Assembly (NCBI GenBank): GCA_934725735.1
Contig: CAKVCP010000129.1
Span: forward strand, 1 to 6,077
Reading direction: 5' to 3'
Length of the DNA stretch: 6,077 nt
Origin: an uncultured Thermoguttaceae bacterium
GTDB taxonomy: Bacteria; Planctomycetota; Planctomycetia; Pirellulales; Thermoguttaceae
The translations under genes and the position numbers were made by a program. Positions 1-6,077 of the stretch are shown in pieces; position 1 is the first letter of the stretch, and the number at the start of each line of letters is the position of its first letter. The notes under the pieces were generated by a model. It was not told where the DNA came from and made no database searches. It saw only the letters and a program-made list of their open reading frames with translations.

Positions 1-3000
1 GACGCGCGTTTCGGCGTCGCCATCTTCTCCGGACATGGGATCACGGATAAGGAATACTACCAGAAATATCCGACGATTCACCATCTGATCGTCGACCTCA
101 TGAATAGCGGCGCGGCGCATGACGTTCGTCTCGTCTACCTCGCGTGCGCATGGCTCGTCGCGCATCGCGGCCACTTCCTACTCGACGTCGAGCCAGAAAA
201 AGCGCAAGACGTTCTCGACTTCCAAAAAGCCTTCGACGACTTAAATCAAACCCTCCAAAATAACGGTTACGCGCTTCCCTGGGCCGACGGGATCGAAGCC
301 AAAAAGTTGTTTAAAATCCTTCAAAAACGACGACTAACGGAAAAAGAAAAGGAAATTCTCGCAGAGCTCAAACCTGACGCAAAAGGGAGAATCGACGACG
401 ACGAAAACGATCGTTCCTTCAAAAGCAAAAACTTCGCGTCGTTCCTTGCGGGGAAGAAGATCAAGGCGGTCGAGCTTTTCGGGAATACCGACAATGAGAA
501 GCTCCCCCCTTTCAGCGTCGCGCAGGAGGAGGCCGAACTCGCGCCGATCCTCGGCGAGCTCGGCGACGACGCGGAGATCGTCCGGAAAGCGCGCGCCCTG
601 ACGGACTGCGCGAACCTCGCCGGGGTCATGGAAGGCTTCAAGAGCATCTCCCAAGCGAAGGTCAAAGTCTACGAGCAGCACAAGAAAGATCTCGCCGACC
701 TCAAAAGGTTCGTCAAAAAATACCTTCCCGAAAAATACGACGACTTCTTTAAGAACGTCGTCAAAAAAACGACAACTATGTCTCCTACAGCAAGAACGTC
801 AAGCGCCTCAAGAAAGAGGAACTCGAAAAAATAGCCTTTGCCAATCAAGAGGTTTTCTGCAAAAACCTTAGCCAAACGCTTAAAGCGGCGGAAGGGAAAG
901 TCGCCGAGGAAGATCTGCAAGCGTTTCTGACGATGAAAGATCATGTGGAAGCGAACGCCTTCCTCCCGAAGCAGAAGACGGGGGACAATCGCCTCATTCC
1001 GTACCAGCTCTACTACGTCGAACTCACGAAGCTCCTCGACCGCGCGGAGCGCTATCTTCCCTTCCTTAACGAGGCGGACGCCGACGGAATCACGACGAAA
1101 GAGAAGATCGTCCAGACCTTTACGTTCCGCATCCCCTACTTCGTCGGGCCCCTCAAGGAAGAGAAGGACTCCGCGTCGAAAAACGCGTGGCTGGCTCGCA
1201 AAGCGAAGGGGCGCATCCTACCCTGGACCTTCGAAAAGATCGTCGACTTCGAGAAGAGCGAAGAGGCGTTTATTAACAGAATGGTGAATAACTGCACGTA
1301 TCTGCCGGGGAAAGAAGTCTTGCCGGAAAACTCCCTACTCTACAGCGAATACAAAGTTCTCAACGAGTTGAATAACCTCAAAGTCAACGAGGATTTGATT
1401 CCGGTCGACGTCAAGGCGGATCTTTACGAAAACCTCTTCAAGAAGTATCGACGCGTCTCCGTAAAGAAGATCAAGGATTATCTGAAGGCGCGCGGGCGAC
1501 TCCAAGAAGGAGACGTACTCTCGGGGATCGACGAGACGATCAAATCCTCCCTCAAATCATACCACGTCTTTAAGAAACTCCTGGACTCGAAGACCCTCTC
1601 CGAATCGGAAGTCGAGGATATTATCACACGCGCCGCGTATACGGAAGACAAGAGGCGAATGCGCAAGTGGCTCACGGAGAACTATCCGAAACTTGCTCAA
1701 GAGGACGTCCGGTATATTTCGCGACTCGAACTCAAGGGATTCGGACGCCTTTCGCGCGAATTCCTCAACGGACGCGAGATCAGGGGGACCTTTAAAGGCC
1801 GCGACGCCGACGAATACACGATCGTCGAGCAGATGCGCAAGGAGAACCAGAATCTCATGCAGCTCCTTTCGGATAAATTCACCTTCAAAGAGAAGATCGA
1901 CGAATACGTCAGGAAGTACTACGACGACAATGGTCGAACGCTTGAAGAGGAGCTCGACGACGCGTACGTCTCCAACGCGGTGAAACGTCAGATTTACCGC
2001 GCCCTGGCGGTCGTCGACGACGTCAAAAAAGCGCTCAAGCGCGACCCTGACAAGATCTTCGTCGAGATGGCGCGCGGGGGAACCCCCGACCAGAAGGGTA
2101 AAAGGACGACGTGTCGACTCCAGCAACTGATCGACCTTTACGCCAAGATCAAGACGGAAGACGCGCGAACGCTCCGCGACGAGCTCAAGGAGATGGAAAG
2201 CCGCAATGAATCGCGGAACCTTCAGTCGAAGAGGCTCTACCTCTACTATTTGCAAGAGGGAAAATGCGCCTACACGGGGGAACCGATCGATCTTAAAAGC
2301 TTATCGAGCAAGCGCTACGATATCGACCATATCTATCCGCAACGCTTCGTGAAGGACGACAGCATCCTGAACAATATGGTTCTCGTCAAGAGCGAAGAAA
2401 ACGGACGCAAAAGCGACGTGTACCCGATCGCCCCGGAAGTCCGCGCGAAGATGACGAAATTCTGGAAGCATTTGCGCGACGTCGGGCTCATGACGGAAGA
2501 AAAGTATCGCCGTCTAACGCGCGCGACGGAGTTGACGGACGATGACAAACTCCGTTTCATCAACCGTCAACTGGTGGAGACGCGGCAATCGACGAAGGTC
2601 GTGGCGAATCTGCTCAAAAAGCGGTTTCCCAACGCGGAGATCGTCTACGTCAAAGCGGGTCTCGTCTCGGAATTCCGGCAGGAGTTCGATCTTCCGAAGT
2701 CGCGTTTGCTCAACGACCTTCACCATGCGAAGGACGCGTATCTGAACGTCGTCGTCGGCAACGTCTACGACAGACGCTTCTCGAAGAGGTTCTTCTCCGT
2801 TAAGAACGACAAGAATTACAACGTCCAGGTGGGTAAGCTCTTCACGCGCGACCAATCTTACTTGAACGATTGTTACTGGAATCATGAACGCGACCTCCCC
2901 CTCGTGAAGAAGACGATGGGTAAGAACGCCGTTCATCTGACGCAATTCACCCTATGCCGCAAGGGGGGGCTCTTTGATCAAATGCCCCTCAAGAAAAAAC

Positions 3001-3818
3001 CGGGTCTTATTCCGTTAAAGAAAGGTCTCCCGACGGAAAAGTACGGCGGATACAACAAAGCGGCGGCGTCTTTTTACGTTCTTGCCCGCTATACGGTTGG
3101 TAAAAAACGCGACGTGCTCTTCACCCCTATTGAACTTCTCGACTTCCGCAAGTATTTCGAAAGTCCCGAGAGCGCTAAGGAGTGCGTCGCCAAGTCGATC
3201 GCCGGAATTATAGGGAAAGACCCGCAGAACGTCGAGCTCATGCTGAATGGACGAATCTTGAAGATTCACTCGATTATTTCGTTAGACGGCGCTTACATGA
3301 CGCTTTCGGGAAAAGCGGGAAGTGGTATGTTACTTCTATCCCCTCTCCTCCCCCTTTTACTCGGGGAAGACGAAATCAATGTCAAGAAGCTTGAATCGTT
3401 CCTCAAAAAACGGGAAAGCAATAAGGAACTTCTCCCCAACGAAGAATACGACGGTATTTCTAAGGAGAAGAACCTGAAACTCTTCGATCGTCTCGTAAAT
3501 AAGTTGAAGAGTTGGCCGTTCAACATGATTCCCAACAATCCGATCGCGCATTTAACGAAAGATACCGCGCGCGGTTACTTTGAGTCAACGGATGCGCTAG
3601 TCCAAATCGCGCTTTTGAATTCCTTAATCAAATATGCAGGAGGAAAGGCTAATAGATGCGACCTTAGCGCAGTTAAGGGGCCTTCAGGAGCCGGCGGCAT
3701 TACAAGGGGATGCAAACTCTCCACTTGGGTAGGAAAGAATCAGGAAGTGCGCATTATCGACCGATCGTGCGCCGGGTTATTCGAATCACAAAGCGAAAAC
3801 ATCTTGGAGTGGTTATGA
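1..3818 (+). CDS. cas9: Cas9, type II-A RNA-guided DNA endonuclease; 5' truncated by the window and split by one frameshift
   Basis: Crossing effector that cuts DNA matched by a crRNA:tracrRNA duplex. Frame 1 is open from base 1 to a TAG at 832-834; frame 3 is open from 753 to the TGA at 3816-3818. Both carry collinear Cas9 sequence that joins at A7 (763-769). YPTIHHL at 67-87 matches SpCas9 YPTIYHL (residue 132), so about 110 N-terminal residues, including RuvC-I, are outside. REC lobe: up to about 1930, with RGHFL, LPEKY, FRIPYFVGPL and GFGRLSR. RuvC-II: about 1932-2110, with EMAR (Glu codon 2064). HNH: about 2150-2570, with YDIDHIYPQ (catalytic His codon 2328) and SEENGRKSD (Asn codon 2400). 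RuvC-III: HHAKDAYLN, His codon 2724 and Asp codon 2733. The C-terminal/PAM-interacting domain runs from KYGGY (3039) to GLFES near the end. All visible catalytic residues are intact. Visible length is about 1,272 aa, so the full protein would be about 1,380, close to SpCas9 (1,368). Confidence 0.97.
739..770 (+). other. Frame break in cas9 at a seven-A run, preceded by a hairpin
   Basis: Frame 1 reads FFKNVVKK and then leaves the family pattern, stopping at 832-834. Frame 3 takes up the family pattern from NDNYVSYSKN, which corresponds to the NGYAGYI region after LPEKYKEIFF in SpCas9. The two join if AAA AAA (763-768) is followed by AAC (768-770), which means one more A or a -1 slip on A7. 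GACGAC (739-744) pairs with GTCGTC (757-762) and TTCT (745-748) with AGAA (752-755), with C756 bulged and a 3-nt loop, so the hairpin ends directly at the A run. The break itself is certain from the sequence as given. Whether it is a read or assembly error, a mutation, or productive slippage cannot be decided here. Confidence 0.9.
3806..3817 (+). promoter_or_regulatory. Shine-Dalgarno and start codon of cas1, inside the end of cas9
   Basis: GGAG at 3806-3809 sits 5 nt before ATG 3815-3817. The ATG overlaps the cas9 TGA in an ATGA arrangement. This supports 3815 rather than the in-frame upstream ATG at 3710 as the cas1 start and implies translational coupling to cas9. Confidence 0.7.
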
Positions 3819-4687
3819 GCTGGAGAACAATCGTTATTTCTGAACGAAGCAAACTCGATTTCAAAATGAATTACATGGTGGTGCGAGACACGGAGACGTC
3901 CCGATTTTTTATCGACGAAATCGCCGTCTTGGTCATCGAAAGTCAAAGCGTCTCGATGACGGCGTACCTTCTCGCGAAATTGACGGAGCGGAACGTGAAG
4001 ATCATCTTCTGCGGGGACGACCATACCGCGCAGATGGAAGTCGTTCCCTTCCATGGGAATTACAACGCGTCGCAGAGGCTGCAGGAGCAAATCTCGTGGT
4101 TTCCTGAAACGAAAGAGGGGGTGTGGCGCGCGATCGTCGGGGCGAAGATTCGCAACCAGAGCGCGCTTCTGCGCGAAATCGGACGGACGAAGGAAGCGGA
4201 TCAACTCCTCGGGTATATCGCCGAACTGAAAGGGGACGACGATTCGAATCGCGAGGGGCACGCCGCGAAGGTCTATTTCAACGCCCTTTTCGGCAAAAAG
4301 TTCACGCGCGACGCGAATATCCCGACGAACGCGGCGCTCGACTACGGTTACGCGATTCTTCGAGGAGTCTTCAGCCGCGAGATCGTCGCCAGCGGGTACG
4401 TCACGCAGCTGGGAATTCACCACCGCAGCGTCCTCAATTACAACAACTTCACGTACGATCTCATGGAGCCGATGCGTCCCTACGTCGACCGAATCGTGAA
4501 GGCTCTCCCCTCGCGCGATCTCGACGCCGACCTCAAAGAGACGATCGTCAAGCTTATGAATCTCAACGTTCAGATCAACGACGCGGAGAACACCATCCTA
4601 AACACGATTCGCATTTACGTGCGAAGCGTCTTCGACGCGCTCAATAACAACGATCCCCAATTAATCAAGTTCAACGGAAATGAGTAA
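3815..4687 (+). CDS. cas1: Cas1, type II-A CRISPR integrase
   Basis: 290 aa, the usual length for type II-A Cas1. It is the catalytic subunit of the Cas1-Cas2 complex, which joins the two 3' ends of a prespacer to the leader/repeat boundary. The N-terminus MSWRTIVISERSKLD and the following NYMVVRD and VLVIESQSVS are typical of the family's beta-rich N-terminal domain. The helical C-terminal domain has the expected metal-binding residues: Glu147 in SNREGHAAKVYF, His202/His203 in LGIHHRS, and Asp215/Glu218 in YDLMEPMRP (numbered from the ATG at 3815). No frameshift or missing catalytic residue is seen. The start overlaps the cas9 stop by 4 bp and the end overlaps cas2 by 8 bp. An in-frame ATG at 3710 would add 35 residues encoded within cas9; they do not look like Cas1, so that start is rejected. 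Confidence 0.97.
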   Translation: MSWRTIVISERSKLDFKMNYMVVRDTETSRFFIDEIAVLVIESQSVSMTAYLLAKLTERNVKIIFCGDDHTAQMEVVPFHGNYNASQRLQEQISWFPETKEGVWRAIVGAKIRNQSALLREIGRTKEADQLLGYIAELKGDDDSNREGHAAKVYFNALFGKKFTRDANIPTNAALDYGYAILRGVFSREIVASGYVTQLGIHHRSVLNYNNFTYDLMEPMRPYVDRIVKALPSRDLDADLKETIVKLMNLNVQINDAENTILNTIRIYVRSVFDALNNNDPQLIKFNGNE

Positions 4688-5000
4688 TCGATTTATGAGA
4701 ACGATCGTTTTTTTTGACCTGCCGATCAAGACCCCCTCGGAGAAGCGCGAATATCGCCGATTTCGAAAAGTTCTGATCAAGAACGGATTCGTGATGATGC
4801 AAAAATCGGTCTATAGCAAACTGGTGATGAACGCGACGGCGCAGAAATCCCTTGCGAAAACGCTCCGTAAGGAAGTTCCCGCCGTTGGAACCGTCCAGAT
4901 GCTCACGATCACGGAAAAGCAGTACGCGGGTATCTCCTTCATCGCAGGCTCGGGAACGAGCGACGTCGTCGACAGCACGGAAAGGGTTATCTTCTTATGA
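4680..5000 (+). CDS. cas2: Cas2, type II-A CRISPR adaptation protein
   Basis: 106 aa, with a ferredoxin-like fold expected. Its dimer bridges two Cas1 dimers and sets spacer length during integration; nuclease activity is not needed for that role in systems studied. The sequence opens with RTIVFFDLP, where Asp13 is the conserved acidic residue after strand 1. KREYRRFRKVLIKNGFVMMQKSVY and VQMLTITEKQY follow, both strongly typical of type II-A Cas2. It overlaps the cas1 end by 8 bp and its stop overlaps the csn2 start by 4 bp. No clear Shine-Dalgarno precedes either the ATG at 4680 or the in-frame ATG at 4695 (Met6, just before RTIVFF), so the start is uncertain by five codons. Translation probably depends on coupling to cas1. 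Confidence 0.95.
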   Translation: MSNRFMRTIVFFDLPIKTPSEKREYRRFRKVLIKNGFVMMQKSVYSKLVMNATAQKSLAKTLRKEVPAVGTVQMLTITEKQYAGISFIAGSGTSDVVDSTERVIFL

Positions 5001-5662
5001 TTTTGTGCCATCCGGAAATAGAGCGCGTCTTTGACCTTTCGACGAAGAAGATACCGTCTTTGGTCGTCGAAAAGCCCGCGTTCTTTCGCAAACTCGTCCT
5101 CGATCTTTACGAGCAATGCGACGGCGGGGAGGGAGAGTTCCTTCTCTCGGAGAACGACGTCATATTGAATATGTATTCGAACGTCGAGTTCATCGACAAC
5201 AGCGTCCATTACGACTTCACCCCGAAGGCGCTAACGACGCGCGTTCTAAAATCTCTGGAACGCGAAGCGATGAACGAAGTCTTCCATCTCAAGACGGCCG
5301 AGCTTCTGCAAAAGATTCAAGAGTACCTCAACGAGTTGACCTTTTCGTTCAACGCGGCGCTTGATTTCACGCGATGTTCCCTTCCGGGGCTCCTCAAAAG
5401 CGCGGGGGTGACGATCCGGGACGATTACATAGATCCCCTTGAAAAGCTCTTCGACTATATGGAACTCGTCCGGGAATTCGACAAAGATCGCGTCTTCGTC
5501 CTCTTGAACCTTCGGAGTTATTACGAGGACGCGGACGTCGAAACGTTCTTATGCGCGCTTGTCGACCATAAGTACCGTGCGTTTCTCCTCGACAACGTCG
5601 ATCGCGCCCAATTACCGCACGAGGAGCGAACGACTATTGACGACGACCTCTGCGAAGTGTAA
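4997..5662 (+). CDS. csn2: Csn2, short-form type II-A adaptation protein
   Basis: 221 aa, matching the short Csn2 subfamily (about 220 aa in S. pyogenes). Family members form calcium-stabilised tetrameric rings that thread on double-stranded DNA ends, and they are needed for spacer acquisition but not interference. Csn2-like features seen: an N-terminal strand/helix region with IPSLVVEKPAFFRKLVLDLY, an FLLSENDVILN stretch, a central helical part (about residues 80-150), and a C-terminal Rossmann-like section with DRVFVLLNLRSYY followed by HKYRAFLLDN. The last part aligns by eye with the S. pyogenes stretch containing LLIFVNSGAFLT and LTVLFLEP. Overall identity is low, as is normal for Csn2, so the call also leans on position directly after cas2. 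AAAGGG at 4981-4986 is a modest ribosome-binding site 10 nt before the ATG, which overlaps the cas2 TGA (ATGA). Confidence 0.93.
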   Translation: MILCHPEIERVFDLSTKKIPSLVVEKPAFFRKLVLDLYEQCDGGEGEFLLSENDVILNMYSNVEFIDNSVHYDFTPKALTTRVLKSLEREAMNEVFHLKTAELLQKIQEYLNELTFSFNAALDFTRCSLPGLLKSAGVTIRDDYIDPLEKLFDYMELVREFDKDRVFVLLNLRSYYEDADVETFLCALVDHKYRAFLLDNVDRAQLPHEERTTIDDDLCEV

Positions 5663-5769
5663 AATACAGATATGAAAAGTAGCAAACCTCAGATTCCGAT
5701 CGCTCCCACGAAACTAGTAACTTCGCGCGTTCGTTTTGACGGGCGCAAGGGCTCGATTGGGGATTTGAG
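5663..5769 (+). promoter_or_regulatory. CRISPR leader ending in the ATTTGAG leader-anchoring motif
   Basis: This 107-bp gap between the csn2 stop and repeat 1 lies where a leader should be. Its last seven bases, ATTTGAG (5763-5769), match the leader-anchoring sequence published for the S. thermophilus CRISPR1-like group of type II-A systems, which directs Cas1-Cas2 to the first repeat. That fixes the array's orientation: new spacers enter at the csn2 side and transcription should run left to right. No convincing -35/-10 pair is seen. TTGACG at 5736-5741 has no -10 at the right distance, so the array may be read from the cas operon or from an unrecognised promoter. There is no terminator-like hairpin after csn2. 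An imperfect palindrome lies at 5709-5725 (CGAA...TTCG around ACTAGT). A 41-codon open frame starts at 5672 and ends inside repeat 1. Confidence 0.85.
5763..5769 (+). promoter_or_regulatory. Leader-anchoring sequence ATTTGAG at the leader-repeat junction
   Basis: It directly abuts repeat 1, the spacing required for Cas1-Cas2 recognition in type II-A systems. TTTGAG of the motif is repeated at the start of repeat 1 (5771-5776), so the junction reads ATTTGAG then GTTTGAG. Repeats 2-5 are not preceded by this motif, which distinguishes the insertion site from the other repeats. Confidence 0.85.
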
Positions 5770-6077
5770 GTTTGAGAGTAGTGTAATTTCAGAGTAGCCT
5801 AAAACGTCGACGTCTCGACCGTCAAAGACGCCTTCGGTTTGAGAGTAGTGTAATTTCAGAGTAGCCTAAAACGCGTCGGAATCTCTTGAAGCGCTCGAGA
5901 TAAGTTTGAGAGTAGTGTAATTTCAGAGTAGCCTAAAACGCCGATCATCCGCCGGATCATTCAAATAGTAGTTTGAGAGTAGTGTAATTTCAGAGTAGCC
6001 TAAAACTCGAGGGCCTTTTTTTTGGGGGTTCTAATGTGGGTTTGAGAGTAGTGTAATTTCAGAGTAGCCTAAAACGC
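5770..6077 (+). CRISPR. Type II-A CRISPR array, leader-proximal end (five repeats, four full spacers, continues past the window)
   Basis: Five identical 36-bp repeats begin GTTTGAGAGTAG and end GTAGCCTAAAAC, at 5770-5805, 5837-5872, 5904-5939, 5971-6006 and 6040-6075. Spacers are 5806-5836 (31 nt), 5873-5903 (31), 5940-5970 (31) and 6007-6039 (33). GC at 6076-6077 starts a fifth. The ends GTTT and AAAC are complementary, as in most type II repeats. The first ~20 bases, including TAGTGTAATTT, should be the part that pairs with tracrRNA and stays in the mature crRNA. The absence of any mismatch among the repeats fits the leader end of a live array; the decayed end, if any, is outside. Repeats 1, 2, 3 and 5 are followed by G and repeat 4 by T. 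Confidence 0.99.

Noticed and set aside
933..935. ATG at 933 as an independent start for a shorter Cas9
   Set aside because: The same frame is open and Cas9-like back to about 768, there is no ribosome-binding site, and the start would fall in the middle of the REC lobe.
1335..1341. CTACTCT matching the complement of the repeat, as a possible tracrRNA anti-repeat
   Set aside because: Only seven bases match and the site is within conserved cas9 coding sequence (NSLLYSE); chance match.
1557..2255. Long minus-strand open frame opposite cas9 (another at 3740-4423 opposite cas1)
   Set aside because: Shadow frames produced by the GAC/GTC-rich codon use of the true genes; no start signals or recognisable protein.
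3327..3362. Leucine-rich stretch in Cas9 as a possible membrane segment or second frameshift
   Set aside because: Only about 12 residues, and KYGG upstream and RIIDRS/GLFE downstream remain in the same frame; it fits the buried core of the PAM-interacting domain.
3638..3643. Perfect AGGAGG Shine-Dalgarno-like sequence inside cas9
   Set aside because: The nearest ATG (3656) is 12 nt away and opens only a three-codon frame. The bases encode Gly-Gly region codons of Cas9.
3710..3814. In-frame upstream ATG that would lengthen Cas1 by 35 residues
   Set aside because: The extra residues are cas9 coding sequence in another frame and do not resemble Cas1. MSWRTIVISE at 3815 is the family start and has GGAG 5 nt before it.
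5678..5687. AGTAGCAAAC in the leader, similar to the 3' end of the repeat (AGTAGC...AAAC)
   Set aside because: About ten bases with a 3-base gap, in the same orientation as the repeat, so not an anti-repeat. Too short to call a degenerate repeat.
5782..5787. TGTAAT inside each repeat as a -10 element, as in Neisseria arrays whose repeats carry promoters
   Set aside because: No TG extension and no -35-like hexamer at the right distance in the spacers, apart from a weak TTCAAA in spacer 3.
6011..6028. GGGCC plus T8 in spacer 4 as an intrinsic terminator
   Set aside because: No stable stem precedes the T run; only the 4-base palindromes in CTCGAG and GGCC are present.

Overview
The window is most of a type II-A CRISPR-Cas locus, all on the + strand: cas9 (5' end outside the window), cas1, cas2, csn2, a short leader, and the leader-proximal part of a CRISPR array that runs off the right edge. 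Type II-A rests on the short-form csn2 next to a large SpCas9-like Cas9 and on a 36-bp GTTT...AAAC repeat. Nothing in the window lies outside this system. The organism is most likely an uncultured member of the Bacillota (Clostridia-like): the system type is typical of that phylum, GC is roughly 50-55 %, and codon use strongly favours GAC, GTC, GCG, TTC and CGC. This placement is inference from composition and system type only.

Layout: bases 1-3818 encode Cas9 from about SpCas9 residue 110 to the C-terminus. The RuvC-I motif (catalytic Asp) and most of the arginine-rich bridge helix lie upstream of the window. The reading frame breaks once, at a run of seven A (763-769). A single extra A (or a -1 shift) joins the two halves into a continuous Cas9 of about 1,380 aa. 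The 10-bp hairpin that can form directly 5' of the A run makes transcriptional slippage a real alternative to a sequencing error or an inactivating mutation. cas1 (3815-4687), cas2 (4680-5000) and csn2 (4997-5662) follow with 4-, 8- and 4-bp overlaps, which indicates one translationally coupled operon. A 107-bp leader ends in ATTTGAG, the leader-anchoring motif described for one group of type II-A systems. Five identical 36-bp repeats and four spacers follow (5770-6075).

Together: Cas1, Cas2 and Csn2, helped by Cas9 for PAM choice, insert new spacers at the ATTTGAG/repeat-1 junction. The array transcript would pair with a tracrRNA, be cut by host RNase III, and guide Cas9 to foreign DNA. No tracrRNA anti-repeat is visible here, so it presumably lies upstream of cas9 or beyond the array.

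This is a recognisable system rather than a new class. The points worth a second look are the cas9 frame break with its hairpin, the divergent PAM-contact region and changed codon use at the Cas9 C-terminus, the 31-nt (and one 33-nt) spacers, and the duplicated heptamer inside the repeat.
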